Shown here piece after piece: positions 1-9,460 of a DNA stretch of 64,000 nt (position 1 is its first letter; every line of letters begins with the position of its first letter). Where the stretch lies: the NCBI GenBank assembly GCA_903887415.1, contig CAISPO010000003.1, positions 62,001-126,000 on the forward strand, written 5' to 3'. Below the pieces are notes generated by a model. The model did no database searches and was not told where the DNA came from. It saw only the letters and a program-made list of their open reading frames with translations. This stretch comes from an uncultured Bacteroidota bacterium (GTDB taxonomy: Bacteria > Bacteroidota > Bacteroidia > Chitinophagales > Chitinophagaceae). The position numbers and the translations under genes were made by a program.

Positions 1-1319
1 TGGGGTTGCCCCCCGCCTTGCGGCCTCGGCCCCTTGTTACCCTGTTGCTGACCGCCGCCCTGCTGCGGACGTGGGCCTTTATTGCCTTGCTGTGGCCTGG
101 CTGCCTGCTCACCGCCACTTGCGTCCTGCGGACCGCGAGCTGCCTGCTGTGGTCTGCTGCCTGCATCCTGAGAACCGCCACCGCCCTTGCCGCCGCTGGA
201 TTTTTTCTTCTTTTTGTTCTTCTCCAGGTTTTTCAGCGTTATCTGCCCCACATCGTTTACATAACCCATATCCGGCTTGATACCGGCCTTGCTTTCGCGG
301 GTTTCAAGTTCTACTGGCTGCAATTCGCCCGCTTTCTGGCCTGCTTTATTTAATTTCTGGATCTCTTTTACACGCGCTATGCTTAGCGGGTACTGCTTAT
401 TATTGTCGGAATAGCTGTACCACATCAGGCTCTTGAAGATGTCCTTTTTTTGCAGTTGGGCTATTCCCTTTTCTGTTTCCAGGCGTTCGGCCTGGTCTGG
501 AAATATGGATAACGCATCCATATAGGTATCCAGCTCATAGTTGAGGCAGCATTTCAGCCTGCCGCATTGGCCGCTGAGCTTGGTCTGGTTTATGGACAAA
601 TTCTGGTAGCGGGCAGCGGTAGTATTCACAGACTTAAAATCTGTAAGCCATGTGCTACAGCAAAGCTCGCGGCCGCAGGAGCCTATCCCCCCCACTTTGC
701 CGCTTTCCTGCCGTGCTCCTATCTGCTTCATTTCCACCTTCATTTTGAAATCGGTGGCATATACCCGTATCAGTTCACGAAAATCCACACGCTGGTCGGC
801 GGTGTAGAAAAAAGTGCCCTTTTTGCTATCGGCCTGCACTTCCACTTCGCACAGCTTCATGTCCAGCTTCAGGCTGCGGGCTATTGCCCTTGAGCGGGTC
901 AGCAATTCGGGTTCGCGCTCTTTTTGTTTGGCGGCAGCTTCCAGTTCTTCCTCTGTAGCCGGGTGCAGCACACGCTTGCTCACCTCCGCTTCCTTGACGC
1001 CGTATTTTTTCAGCTGTAGTTTCACAAGCTCGCCTGTAAGGCTCACCTGGCCAATATCGTATCCACCCAATCCTTCCACGGCGAGCCAGTCGCCTTTTTC
1101 CAGCATGTAGTGGGTATTGTTCTTAAAGAATTCCTTCCGGCTGCCTTTACTAAAAGACACCTCTATTATCGGGTAAGGTTTTGCCCCATCATGCAGGGGC
1201 AGGGCATTCAGCCAGTCAAAAACGTTCAGGCGGTTACACCCGCCGGTACTGCATCCGCCATTACCTTTGCATCCGCCGGGCTTGCCATTGGCGCCCGATC
1301 CGCAACTGCCACATCCCAT
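1..1319 (-). CDS. ricT: RicT/PSP1-domain protein, C-terminus off the left edge
   Basis: PSP1-family protein (RicT, formerly YaaT), read from ATG at 1319; the frame stays open to base 1, so the stop lies outside the window. The first 28 residues are glycine rich with cysteines at 3, 6, 17, 23 and 28. The PSP1 core follows and carries the paired-cysteine motifs CGRELCCSTW and CGRLKCCLNYE. In Bacillus, RicT works in an Fe-S-containing Ric complex that affects RNase Y; Bacteroidota homologues carry the same name but their role is less clear. The visible C-terminal tail is a low-complexity Gly/Gln/Pro/Arg region with repeated NKGPRPQ units. The family assignment is firm; the role here is inferred. 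Confidence 0.88.
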   Translation of the reverse strand, partial: MGCGSCGSGANGKPGGCKGNGGCSTGGCNRLNVFDWLNALPLHDGAKPYPIIEVSFSKGSRKEFFKNNTHYMLEKGDWLAVEGLGGYDIGQVSLTGELVKLQLKKYGVKEAEVSKRVLHPATEEELEAAAKQKEREPELLTRSRAIARSLKLDMKLCEVEVQADSKKGTFFYTADQRVDFRELIRVYATDFKMKVEMKQIGARQESGKVGGIGSCGRELCCSTWLTDFKSVNTTAARYQNLSINQTKLSGQCGRLKCCLNYELDTYMDALSIFPDQAERLETEKGIAQLQKKDIFKSLMWYSYSDNNKQYPLSIARVKEIQKLNKAGQKAGELQPVELETRESKAGIKPDMGYVNDVGQITLKNLEKNKKKKKSSGGKGGGGSQDAGSRPQQAARGPQDASGGEQAARPQQGNKGPRPQQGGGQQQGNKGPRPQGGGQP

Positions 1320-1638
1320 TTAAATATGTTTATATAGAGCAAGCGCGCAAAAACTTTTTCGATTTTATATATAACAGACACCAACTATCGTTGTACCCCA
1401 CCACACAGTTTATTGCACTAACAAGCCAATTGTTAAAAAATAATTACTAACACAAACATACGCAAAAAACATGGAAATAGCTAAGCTGGTACTTTTCAGC
1501 CACTTGTATTTCTACACTGATTACTCAGTGAAAAAAGCGATTAGCACTGATATTTTTTTTAACAACCGGCCGCCCGTTCTGGCACTGTATTTTTGAGGCT
1601 AAGCGAGGAAAAAGTGTTTAAAACAAAAAAATGAAACT
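1320..1638. other. 319-bp divergent intergenic region
   Basis: This gap separates the divergent ricT and the secreted-protein gene at 1639. It holds one convincing -7 box for the rightward gene (1588-1595) and a short perfect hairpin (CACTGA/TCAGTG, 1516-1531) without a T-tract. No coding frame or RNA gene is recognisable. Confidence 0.5.
1588..1595 (+). promoter_or_regulatory. Bacteroidota -7 box, TATTTTTG
   Basis: TATTTTTG matches the TAnnTTTG -7 consensus of Bacteroidota. A start site about 5 bases downstream would give a leader of roughly 38 bases before the ATG at 1639. No clear TTTG -33 element sits at the expected spacing. Confidence 0.45.
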
Positions 1639-2739
1639 ATGAAACGGATATTAGTAATTCTCGCACTTATGACGGCAGCTTATCCTCTTTTTGCACAGGA
1701 CGATAGTATGCAAACAGGAAAAAGTCTGGATCAGATCCAGCAAGACGCCGTAAAACAGGAAGGTACCCAGCCTATAGGAAACAGCAATGGGACACAAACA
1801 ACTTGGACAAATGACCAGGGGATGAACCGCAGTAAATCATATGAAGGGTATCGCAGTCCATATTTCGACTTTAGCAATGCCGGTACATCAAAAGATATAC
1901 AAAAACTCGGTACTGATCCGGAGTTCCCATTTTTACAACATAAGGCTTCAGCCGCACAGGTTTATCAGGCCATAAAAAGGAATGCAGACAAAGACGATCA
2001 CCAGATGTCTGAATTTAACAACATCCTGATGGCAATCGGATTTGCTAACGGCGCCAAAGATGTGCAGCAGGCAAACGTTACCTCTGCCAACATACCCAGC
2101 GGCACTATGGGTAATATGGGCGATGGCACTTATGCCAGTTCTTACTCAAAGCTGGACCTCGGTGACGACGGAGTAAAGGCTTGGAAAGTTACCGGCACAT
2201 CAGGTTATGTTTATTTCCTTGCAGCATGTGGTAATGCCTTTTATCCAAATTCAAAAGGCGGTACAGCTTGTATCAATGCACCCGTTAATATAACCGCTCA
2301 GCCAGTTGAAGTTACCGCTACAGGCCAGAAGAGTGAAGTCACAGATAAAGTGTTCGTATATTACCATATGAGGAGGCACCACAAACATCCGAAATATGCT
2401 AATAGCGCTATAGCTGATGCGAACCCTTCTAAACCCTTATTGCTGAACACAACAGTAAAGACAGACGTAGTACCTGAAACCTATAAGGTAACAGTGAACG
2501 ACCAGAACCAGAACATTACCGTCTGCCCCGACTCAGCTGCAGTAGTGAATGCCAGCATCAATGTGGAAAAAATCTCAGGCTATACCGGTTATAGCAAGCC
2601 GCAAGACCAATATAAATTGATCAAAAGGCATGCATATATGAGAGCCGACAGGAAGATGAGAAAAGCAGAACGTAAAGAAGAAAAAGTAGCACGAATAACA
2701 AAGACAGAAGTAACCGTGGATGAGAAGGTGCCGATGTAA
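1639..2739 (+). CDS. Exported protein of unknown function
   Basis: I do not recognise the family. The 366-residue product begins with a clear signal peptide (KRIL, hydrophobic stretch, cleavage after LFA-Q near residue 20), so it is probably periplasmic or secreted. The mature part is polar and Gln/Asn/Ser/Thr rich, with a His/Arg-rich patch around residue 245 (MRRHHKHPKY) and a highly charged Lys/Arg/Glu C-terminus. It has no lipobox and no T9SS sorting domain that I can identify. An ATG eight bases upstream (1631) runs into a stop at once, so 1639 is the start. An intrinsic terminator follows at 2768-2800. Confidence 0.8.
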   Translation: MKRILVILALMTAAYPLFAQDDSMQTGKSLDQIQQDAVKQEGTQPIGNSNGTQTTWTNDQGMNRSKSYEGYRSPYFDFSNAGTSKDIQKLGTDPEFPFLQHKASAAQVYQAIKRNADKDDHQMSEFNNILMAIGFANGAKDVQQANVTSANIPSGTMGNMGDGTYASSYSKLDLGDDGVKAWKVTGTSGYVYFLAACGNAFYPNSKGGTACINAPVNITAQPVEVTATGQKSEVTDKVFVYYHMRRHHKHPKYANSAIADANPSKPLLLNTTVKTDVVPETYKVTVNDQNQNITVCPDSAAVVNASINVEKISGYTGYSKPQDQYKLIKRHAYMRADRKMRKAERKEEKVARITKTEVTVDEKVPM

Positions 2740-2767
2740 AATTAAAACGAGTTGAACAATTTGAAAG

Positions 2768-2800
2768 CTGCCACGAGGTGTTTATCTCGGGGCAGTTTTT
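2768..2800 (+). terminator. Intrinsic terminator after the 1639 gene
   Basis: Ten-base arms (CTGCCACGAG / CTCGGGGCAG, one mismatch) surround an 8-base loop and are followed by five T. It lies 28 bases after the stop of the exported-protein gene. Confidence 0.75.
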
Positions 2801-2805
2801 CCTAG

Positions 2806-2833
2806 GTGTGCCGCACTTGCAAGTGTGGCACAC
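2806..2833. repeat. Strong 13-bp hairpin between convergent genes
   Basis: The arms at 2806-2818 and 2821-2833 pair over 13 bases with one G-T pair and only a GC loop. There is no T-tract on either strand, so it is not a classical terminator. It lies between convergent stops and may protect or end the leftward symporter transcript. Confidence 0.5.
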
Positions 2834-2841
2834 GTATGCAA

Positions 2842-4569
2842 TTACCGCTTTCTAAAATAGCAGATAGAACTAATCACCACCACCAGCAGCGCCCCTATCA
2901 CATTCAGCCACAAGAACGACACAATATCCAGACAGTATATCAATATCACGCTGCCCTCTGCAATTAACGCTGCGATAAAAACAGTATTTCCATTCGCTCG
3001 TTTCATATAGAACGCTACAAGGAAGATGCCTAATATGGTGCCGTAGAATAGAGACCCCAATATATTTACTGCCTCTATCAGCGAGCCGAGCCGGGCAGCA
3101 AACATGGCGATGCAAATACAGAAGATACCCCAGCAAAGTGTGTGCAGCCTGCCGTAACGCAACTCTTGTTTTTCGGTGATTGTTTTCCCTGCGATTAACT
3201 GCACATCCATAAGCGAGCATGCGGTAAGCGAATTAAGTGCTGCAGATATGGAGCCCCACGATGCAAGTATGATCACTGCAAACAACAGCCCTACTACCCC
3301 CACAGGTAAGGCATTCTTTACAAAATAGAGAAAGATATAGTTGGTGTCATTCTTATCGGGTGTATAATGATGCGTGTACATCATCTCGGAAACTTTTTCA
3401 CGGTGGCGCTCTATCTGGTGCTGAACGGACGTAAACTCATAAACTGCATCGTTCACTTCTTTATCTGCCAGCAGTGAGTCTATCGCAGTATTTTGTGTGT
3501 TCCGGCTGCTATTTCCTGTTTCAGCTTTTTTCCGCACTTCAGCTAGCCGCTTTATGTTGCCTTCGTTCATGGTACGGAGCATCTGGTAATAAGCCTCTTC
3601 ACTTGCAGCAGACTCCGGTTCCTGGGTTTTATACGCATCGTATGCAGCAGTATTAAAATACACCGGTGCAGGCTGAAAACTATAAAATGCGAACACCAAT
3701 GCACCTATAAGTAAGATACAAAACTGCATAGGTATCTTCACCAGCCCATTTAGTAGCAGGCCCAGCTTACTTTCCCGGTCATCCTTGCCGGTAATATAGC
3801 GCCCCACCTGGCTCTGGTCGGTACCAAAGTAAGAGAGTGCGAGAAAAAAACCACCGATAAGGCCGCTCCAGATATTGTACTTATCCTTCCAGTCGAAGTG
3901 AGTAGTGATCACATTGAGCTTGCCGCTTTTACCCGCAATAAACAACGCATCTTTCATGCATACGCCGGGAGGCAAGCGATGCACAACCAGGAAGCCCGCA
4001 ACTGCCATTGAGCCAAGTATTATAAGAAACTGTAGCTTCTGTGTATGTGCCACAGCCTTAGCCCCACCTGCATAAGTATAGATAAGCAGCAGCCCACCCA
4101 TCACCACATTGGTGAGGTAAATATTCCACCCAAGAATAGAGGACAGAATAATAGCCGGCGCATAGATACTGATACCTGTTGACAACCCGCGCGATAACAG
4201 AAACAATGATGAGGTAAGCAGCCGCGTCTTCCGGTCAAAACGCTCCTCCAGGTATTGATAAGCAGTATATACATTCAGCCTGCGAAAAATGGGGATGAAC
4301 GTAACGCAGATCACGATCATAGCGATTGGCAGGCCAAAGTAATACTGTACAAACCGCATCCCATCAGTATATGCCTGCCCCGGCGCAGAAAGAAAGGTAA
4401 TGGCGCTGGCCTGTGTGGCCATAATGCCCAGCAGCACCACATACCACTGCATCTGTTTATCGGCCAGCAAGTAGGAGTGCGCACCACGCTGCCCCCTGCC
4501 CTTGTATAGCCCATAGGCTATCATCGTGGCAAGCGTAATGAATAGTACGATCCAGTCGAGGGTGCTCAT
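2842..4569 (-). CDS. Sodium:solute symporter (SSS family)
   Basis: Inner-membrane Na+-coupled transporter of 575 residues with many hydrophobic helices across its length. The family signatures are visible in the N-terminal part (MATQASAITFLSAPGQAY, after the second helix) and mid-protein (LSYFGTDQSQVGRY). The substrate cannot be read from the sequence; sugars, amino acids or carboxylates are all possible. The odd feature is a hydrophilic insert of about 110 residues (roughly 300-409), rich in Glu, Lys and Gln and probably partly coiled coil, between two transmembrane helices. Similar inserts are known in Bacteroidota members. The gene is followed leftward by a hairpin at 2806-2833. Confidence 0.92.
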   Translation of the reverse strand: MSTLDWIVLFITLATMIAYGLYKGRGQRGAHSYLLADKQMQWYVVLLGIMATQASAITFLSAPGQAYTDGMRFVQYYFGLPIAMIVICVTFIPIFRRLNVYTAYQYLEERFDRKTRLLTSSLFLLSRGLSTGISIYAPAIILSSILGWNIYLTNVVMGGLLLIYTYAGGAKAVAHTQKLQFLIILGSMAVAGFLVVHRLPPGVCMKDALFIAGKSGKLNVITTHFDWKDKYNIWSGLIGGFFLALSYFGTDQSQVGRYITGKDDRESKLGLLLNGLVKIPMQFCILLIGALVFAFYSFQPAPVYFNTAAYDAYKTQEPESAASEEAYYQMLRTMNEGNIKRLAEVRKKAETGNSSRNTQNTAIDSLLADKEVNDAVYEFTSVQHQIERHREKVSEMMYTHHYTPDKNDTNYIFLYFVKNALPVGVVGLLFAVIILASWGSISAALNSLTACSLMDVQLIAGKTITEKQELRYGRLHTLCWGIFCICIAMFAARLGSLIEAVNILGSLFYGTILGIFLVAFYMKRANGNTVFIAALIAEGSVILIYCLDIVSFLWLNVIGALLVVVISSICYFRKR

Positions 4570-4637
4570 TTATATTGCTCGTAAACCGTAATATACTGTA
4601 ATCTGGAAACCAAGCCTAGCAGAAACGTTAAAGATTA

Positions 4638-6182
4638 TTACAGATCTACAGGTATATCCTTCGCCTTAACACTGATGTCATGCACAATGGCATCCAGTTC
4701 ATCTGCAGTCGCATTAAAATAGCCAACCCATTTATCGAATTCTTCGGAATCCATATCTATTTCCCGGAGCACGTTCACCAGCCCCATCATTCTTGCCAGT
4801 GGCGCCCTCACCACATGCGATTGTATCCATGCTATTTCCCGTAGCTTTTTATTTTGTTCTTCAATGTCATTCAAATATTTTACGCGCTCGGTTATATCGT
4901 GGTAGTTGATGATGTATGCTTTCACACTTTCATTACGAAGAAGGTTTGTTATTGTCCCCTCTATCCATATGTAGCTCCCGTCTTTATGCAAAGAGCGATA
5001 CTGGCCGTTCAGCGGCACACCGGGCAACGCCTGTGCCCTTTTAAATAATTCTACACTACGAGGTACATCGTCGGGGTGAATAAATTCAAATATTGTTTCG
5101 TCTTTGATCTCTTCCGACGTGTACCCTCCTATACGCCCCACAGCAGCACTCTGGTAGGTAATTTTACCGTTCCTGTCAATGAGCACTATAGCATCAGTCA
5201 GGTTTTCGGTCAAAGCCCGGTGTTTCTCTTCACTTTCCCGTAATTTTTTTTCTATTGATTTCCGTTCAGTAATATCACGCGCTATAGCCAAATACCCCTG
5301 CCCCTCAAGCACCTTGGTATGCACCTCCATAGCCAGTATATTGCCGTCCTTTGTTCTCCATTGGCGTTCGGTCAGTAATGTTTTATGTTGCCGCAGGTAA
5401 TCCGTTTGCAGTGGGCGCCTTTCAATTTCATCCACTGCAAATACATCAGCGAGTTTCATTTGCAGCAACTCATCGCGTGAATAGCCAAGCACTTTACAGG
5501 CGCTGCTGTTTACTTCAATGATCTGGGTGTCCTCGTTCATCAGTAGTATTGGATCGCTGGCCTGCTCTATCAGCGAGTGGTAGCGCTCCTCCTGGTGGGT
5601 TATTTTTTCAAATGCCAGGCTGGTCTGGTGGTTGACGATATATTGCAGAACGCCCATCACAAGCGCAGCCGTTACAAAACCCAGCCAGTAGGCGATGGGA
5701 TTCTTAAAAAGCGGCGACACCGGCACCAGGCCGTTTACCTGGAGCACAAGCATGATGAGCGTGATCGAAATACAAATGCCTGCCGTTATCAGGCCGCCTC
5801 TTTTCCCAAACAATATGCCACCGGCAAATATAGCCGGCGGATAGGTCATCATTGCAGGTGTGGTTACACCGCCAGAAATAAATGCAGCCACAGTAGTCAA
5901 CGCAACACAAGTAGTGATAAAAAAATAAGCAGCAGTCGGCGAATTGCCTTTTCTGTTGACCAATAAAGTAATGGTAAAAGTTATATCCAGCGTAAGAATA
6001 ATAGTCAGATCATGTACCAGGAATGCATGGTTGATCAACATTCTGATCACAAGCAGTGTGGTAACAATGGCAGCCCACATCCAGCATAAATAATATACCA
6101 GGTAGGATCTTCGGTTTTCCCCGGTAATGCTGCTTTCTGCAGGAGCAAAGGGAAGAAAATGCTCCAGGGGAACAGGTTTCAT
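4638..6182 (-). CDS. Membrane PAS sensor with DHp-like tail, no ATPase domain
   Basis: The 514-residue protein has a multi-helix membrane module at residues 25-185, two PAS/PAC domains (about 195-310 and 315-435) and a C-terminal helical region. That region resembles a histidine-kinase H-box (QSHVVRAPLARMMG, candidate His456). The protein ends about 60 residues later, with no HATPase_c domain. It may signal as a dimer, work with a separate ATPase, or have lost phosphotransfer altogether. The PAS ligand is unknown. A TACTTTTG -7 box lies 17 bases before the ATG. Confidence 0.85.
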   Translation of the reverse strand: MKPVPLEHFLPFAPAESSITGENRRSYLVYYLCWMWAAIVTTLLVIRMLINHAFLVHDLTIILTLDITFTITLLVNRKGNSPTAAYFFITTCVALTTVAAFISGGVTTPAMMTYPPAIFAGGILFGKRGGLITAGICISITLIMLVLQVNGLVPVSPLFKNPIAYWLGFVTAALVMGVLQYIVNHQTSLAFEKITHQEERYHSLIEQASDPILLMNEDTQIIEVNSSACKVLGYSRDELLQMKLADVFAVDEIERRPLQTDYLRQHKTLLTERQWRTKDGNILAMEVHTKVLEGQGYLAIARDITERKSIEKKLRESEEKHRALTENLTDAIVLIDRNGKITYQSAAVGRIGGYTSEEIKDETIFEFIHPDDVPRSVELFKRAQALPGVPLNGQYRSLHKDGSYIWIEGTITNLLRNESVKAYIINYHDITERVKYLNDIEEQNKKLREIAWIQSHVVRAPLARMMGLVNVLREIDMDSEEFDKWVGYFNATADELDAIVHDISVKAKDIPVDL

Positions 6183-6199
6183 GAATACGATTTACGCGC

Positions 6200-6207
6200 C
6201 AAAAGTA
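6200..6207 (-). promoter_or_regulatory. -7 box TACTTTTG for the PAS sensor gene
   Basis: On the minus strand TACTTTTG matches TAnnTTTG. It sits 17 bases before the ATG of the PAS protein, giving a leader of about 12 bases. The -33 element is not clear. Confidence 0.45.
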
Positions 6208-6291
6208 TTACTTAAACATTTAAATATCAGCGCAAATCCGCCAGCTGACAATATTATTTTATCGGATTCAAATTTCAGGGTAAATCATGTA

Positions 6292-6399
6292 TCATTTGTA
6301 GTACTGTGTAAACAAATAATACAAAACGATCTGCGCGGCCAATACAACGACAACCGCTATGTACCAGCCCTTATAAGTGTGTTTTTCAGGAAGGCTCAT
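6292..6399 (-). CDS. 35-residue single-span membrane protein
   Basis: This short frame encodes a charged N-terminus (MSLPEKHTYKGWY), one hydrophobic helix (IAVVVVLAAQIVLYYLF) and a short polar end (TQYYK). The clean membrane-protein layout with aromatic borders at both membrane edges suggests a genuine small protein and not chance. It lies between the small lipoprotein gene and the PAS sensor gene on the same strand. Function unknown; it could be a small regulatory membrane subunit. Confidence 0.5.
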   Translation of the reverse strand: MSLPEKHTYKGWYIAVVVVLAAQIVLYYLFTQYYK

Positions 6400-6410
6400 A
6401 GGAGATGAAT

Positions 6411-6854
6411 TTAATTCCCACTTGTGTTATAGCTGATCACCGTATCATCCACATAATTGATACTGTAAATACCATCAGTTAGGTTGATGCTGTTTGTATT
6501 ATAGTTGTAATTCAGGGTTATTTTATGGCAGGCTGGCCCGCAATACAGGCCGGTATCATTTACAAAAACTATTGTTCCGCCTGTGGCATATTCATCTACA
6601 ATACTGAGCTTCACTCCGCCTACTTCTACAATGTCTTTATCAAGCACAGAAATAAGGAAAGAAGTATCTGGCAGGGCGTGTGTGCTATCTATGACTAGCG
6701 ACCCATTATGATAATGCCGTTGAAAAGCCGCGCTCCATGAGTGAGTGCCCACCATCCGCTGCATCCCGAACTTATCATATTGATATGGCTTCTTGCAGCC
6801 GTGTATTAAGCAGGCAGAAATAGGAAGCAGGAGGCATAAAACAGAATATCTCAT
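6411..6854 (-). CDS. Small lipoprotein of unknown function
   Basis: The 147-residue product starts at ATG 6854 with a lipoprotein signal peptide ending in LIHGC, so Cys20 would be acylated. An upstream in-frame start would add 13 residues ahead of the signal and is less likely. The mature part looks beta rich, with Cys-Gly-Pro-Ala-Cys (GLYCGPACHK) in the middle and repeated Asn/Tyr strands (LNYNYNTNSINL). It resembles short Chitinophagaceae surface lipoproteins in style, but I do not recognise a named family. Confidence 0.7.
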   Translation of the reverse strand: MRYSVLCLLLPISACLIHGCKKPYQYDKFGMQRMVGTHSWSAAFQRHYHNGSLVIDSTHALPDTSFLISVLDKDIVEVGGVKLSIVDEYATGGTIVFVNDTGLYCGPACHKITLNYNYNTNSINLTDGIYSINYVDDTVISYNTSGN

Positions 6855-6949
6855 CAGCGATAAAAATACTAATAAATCACAATCCTTAAACATAAAAAAA
6901 TCTTTGCGGTCTTTGCGATTTTTCCTTTGCGGTCTTTAAGTGAAATAAA

Positions 6950-9421
6950 CTACTTCCCCACACTCAGCATATTCATCAGCAATCTGATAGCCCCCTTGTT
7001 CCCCGCCGGTATCTGCCGGCTAAAGGATAACGAAGTATAAACATAATTACCCTTGCCCACTTTAGCATAAAGCGTGCCGCCCTCCAGCGGCTTCTCACCC
7101 TCATCGTGCATGGAGAATATTGTTTTATACTTATCATCCCACTTTGAAGCAAAGTATAATCCACGCTCCTGCACCCAGTCTGCAAAATCTGCCTGAGTTA
7201 TAACATTCGGGTAGTTCAGCAGCCGGGCTTTAGGATCCACAAAATCCATCTTCGCATCTTCTTCCGTCACTCGGTCAGACGTAATGGTGAACGGATAAGG
7301 TCCCACCTTTGTGGTTGCGAGATCTTGTGTAGTATTATACTGCATTACCAGTGTACCGCCATTCTGCACATATTCAAATAATACCGGCAGCCAGTAAGAC
7401 ATGCGTTTTTCCACATTCACCGCTCTAATGCCGGTAACAATTGCGTCATACTTTTTCAGTTTCACGGCATTGGTCAGGTCGCTTTCTTTCAGTACATCTA
7501 CTTCCATGCCCGCCAGGCGCAGGAAGGTGGGTATGTAATCCCCAGCTCCTTCTATAAAGCCTATCCGCTTAGCGGTGCATTTCCAGTTAGCACGCAACAC
7601 TTTTGCAAACGGCTCTGTAAAATACTGCAGTGAGGGTAGGTGATTGTACTGAATAAGGTGCATTGATTTCTTGTAAACCTCACCTCCGGCATTCAACTGC
7701 GCATTCAGAAAAAAATCATTGCTGCCTTCTGCCGTGAGTGCTTTTGCATCTATATGAACAGCGATAATGGTGTCTGAGGATGAGCTTAAATTAATGCCAT
7801 GTACCGACACCACAGGTTTCGGAGATTTGGTACTGGTAAGTTCCATCGTTCCATCCTTTATGTCTTTATATGCATGTAGCCTTATCTCTGCCTGTACAGA
7901 ACCATCGGGGTTAGTAATAATGAGGCCGCTGTTAAACGCTACGGTAGCGCCTGGCACTATCCGCAATTGCTCCACAACATCCCCTTTTACCGGGTCTGTT
8001 TTTTTGTAAGAGAGCGGCACGGGCAGCGAAAAGTCCACATCATTTATTCGCAGCTTCAACGTCATGTCCAGGTTGTTCGGAGTCTCCGGTAGTCCTATCA
8101 GCGTATCATTGGGAATGGAAAACATATCCTTTTCCGGATGCGGATTTGCCAGCCAGTACGGCTGTGTAAGCGGCGTACGTGCAGGAATGGAAATACTGTG
8201 CTCAAAAGTCAGCAATGAATCCATCGGCAAGGTCATATTTATTGTGGAATCACTGTTACCCCACTGTATCGTCCCCAGCGTTACCGGCATTTGCGACCGG
8301 GCAATTACATGCAATGTAAACGGAAGCGAAACACCTGCTACAGTCTGTGGCTGCTTCGCATACACCTCAGCCATAAGTCCCGTGCAATCCAGTATAACCT
8401 GGTCTATCTCTTTCAGTTTTTCTGTACGCCAGTAGTCGTCCTTCACCTGCCCTATTTTTTTGCGCACCGAGAACAATGCAGTAAGACTGCTCTCCGGCTT
8501 TTTAAAATCAAAGTAATCCGCTATTTGTTTCAGGTCTGTATCTATATCGGGCCTGCCTACCCTGCCCCAGGTCATGTCTATACCGTCAAATAAGGACGTA
8601 GAAAAACTATCACCGGCAGTTAGTTTAAAATATTCGGTCTGCACACCCGCCACGCTTGGCGTGCCAGCTCCCTGGCTCTTGTGCACACTGCGGCTGATGC
8701 CAGCTATCTCACCAGTACCAAGCCCCAATGCCGGTTCATAGTTGCCAACAGTCATTTTAAACATATCTTCACTCTGCGTACTGAAGCTGCCAAATTTATA
8801 GGCGTTAAATATCAGGCGTTTGGGCTGCCATGCATCATAATATTTTAGCTGCTCGGTGTACTGTTGCCTATCACCCGTTACTTTAAAAGCGTCGGCCGCT
8901 ATTATTGCAGAGGCCGCATGTTGCCCGTGCCCGGCCTGTGTATTAGGCGGGAAACGGCAAATAACTATATCCGGTCGGTACTTGCGCATTACCCATACGG
9001 CATCATAGGTAAGCAGGTATTTCGGCCAGTGCTTAAAGGTTTCCTCGTTCGTCTTTGAGAACCCAAAGTCTATCGCGCGGGAAAAGAACTGCTCCGCGCC
9101 ATCTATCTTGCGGGCCTCCATCAGCTCGTGGGTGCGTATCAGGCCCAGTGCATCCCCTTGCTCACTGCCCAGTATATTCTGACCGCCATCTCCCCGCGTC
9201 AGCGAAAGATAGGCTGTGCGTATGTGTTGGTCATTTACCAGCCATGCCAGCAGCTTTGTATTCTCATCGTCCGGGTGCGCAGCCACATACAGCACATTTA
9301 CCAGGTGCTGCAGTTGCTCCATTTCATGATATATTTTTTCTGAGCTTGCCGGGCGAACCTGTTGGGCATTGGTAACAGAAGCAGTTGCGGCTATTAATAA
9401 ACCGGTAAGAATTTTTCGCAT
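6950..9421 (-). CDS. PIG-L/LmbE family deacetylase with long C-terminal extension
   Basis: Probably a zinc-dependent N-acetyl sugar deacetylase acting outside the cytoplasm: residues 1-19 form a signal peptide. The LmbE domain carries the metal motif AHPDDE at 48-53 and a second His pair, HGQH, at 165-168. The domain ends near residue 260; the remaining 560 residues include beta-sandwich-like sections and a region near 600-800 that resembles a glutamine-amidotransferase-like fold (KKYDAIVTGIRAVN). Large PIG-L proteins of this layout are common in Bacteroidota. The substrate is unknown; cell-wall or glycoconjugate sugars are plausible. Confidence 0.88.
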   Translation of the reverse strand: MRKILTGLLIAATASVTNAQQVRPASSEKIYHEMEQLQHLVNVLYVAAHPDDENTKLLAWLVNDQHIRTAYLSLTRGDGGQNILGSEQGDALGLIRTHELMEARKIDGAEQFFSRAIDFGFSKTNEETFKHWPKYLLTYDAVWVMRKYRPDIVICRFPPNTQAGHGQHAASAIIAADAFKVTGDRQQYTEQLKYYDAWQPKRLIFNAYKFGSFSTQSEDMFKMTVGNYEPALGLGTGEIAGISRSVHKSQGAGTPSVAGVQTEYFKLTAGDSFSTSLFDGIDMTWGRVGRPDIDTDLKQIADYFDFKKPESSLTALFSVRKKIGQVKDDYWRTEKLKEIDQVILDCTGLMAEVYAKQPQTVAGVSLPFTLHVIARSQMPVTLGTIQWGNSDSTINMTLPMDSLLTFEHSISIPARTPLTQPYWLANPHPEKDMFSIPNDTLIGLPETPNNLDMTLKLRINDVDFSLPVPLSYKKTDPVKGDVVEQLRIVPGATVAFNSGLIITNPDGSVQAEIRLHAYKDIKDGTMELTSTKSPKPVVSVHGINLSSSSDTIIAVHIDAKALTAEGSNDFFLNAQLNAGGEVYKKSMHLIQYNHLPSLQYFTEPFAKVLRANWKCTAKRIGFIEGAGDYIPTFLRLAGMEVDVLKESDLTNAVKLKKYDAIVTGIRAVNVEKRMSYWLPVLFEYVQNGGTLVMQYNTTQDLATTKVGPYPFTITSDRVTEEDAKMDFVDPKARLLNYPNVITQADFADWVQERGLYFASKWDDKYKTIFSMHDEGEKPLEGGTLYAKVGKGNYVYTSLSFSRQIPAGNKGAIRLLMNMLSVGK

Positions 9422-9460
9422 GGAGTAAATTTATAGAAAGCACGAATATAGTATTGTTTC

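Noticed and set aside
1516-1531. Perfect six-base hairpin CACTGA/TCAGTG between ricT and the exported-protein gene
   Set aside because: Short, no T-tract, and lies upstream of both divergent genes, so it is neither a terminator nor a clear operator.
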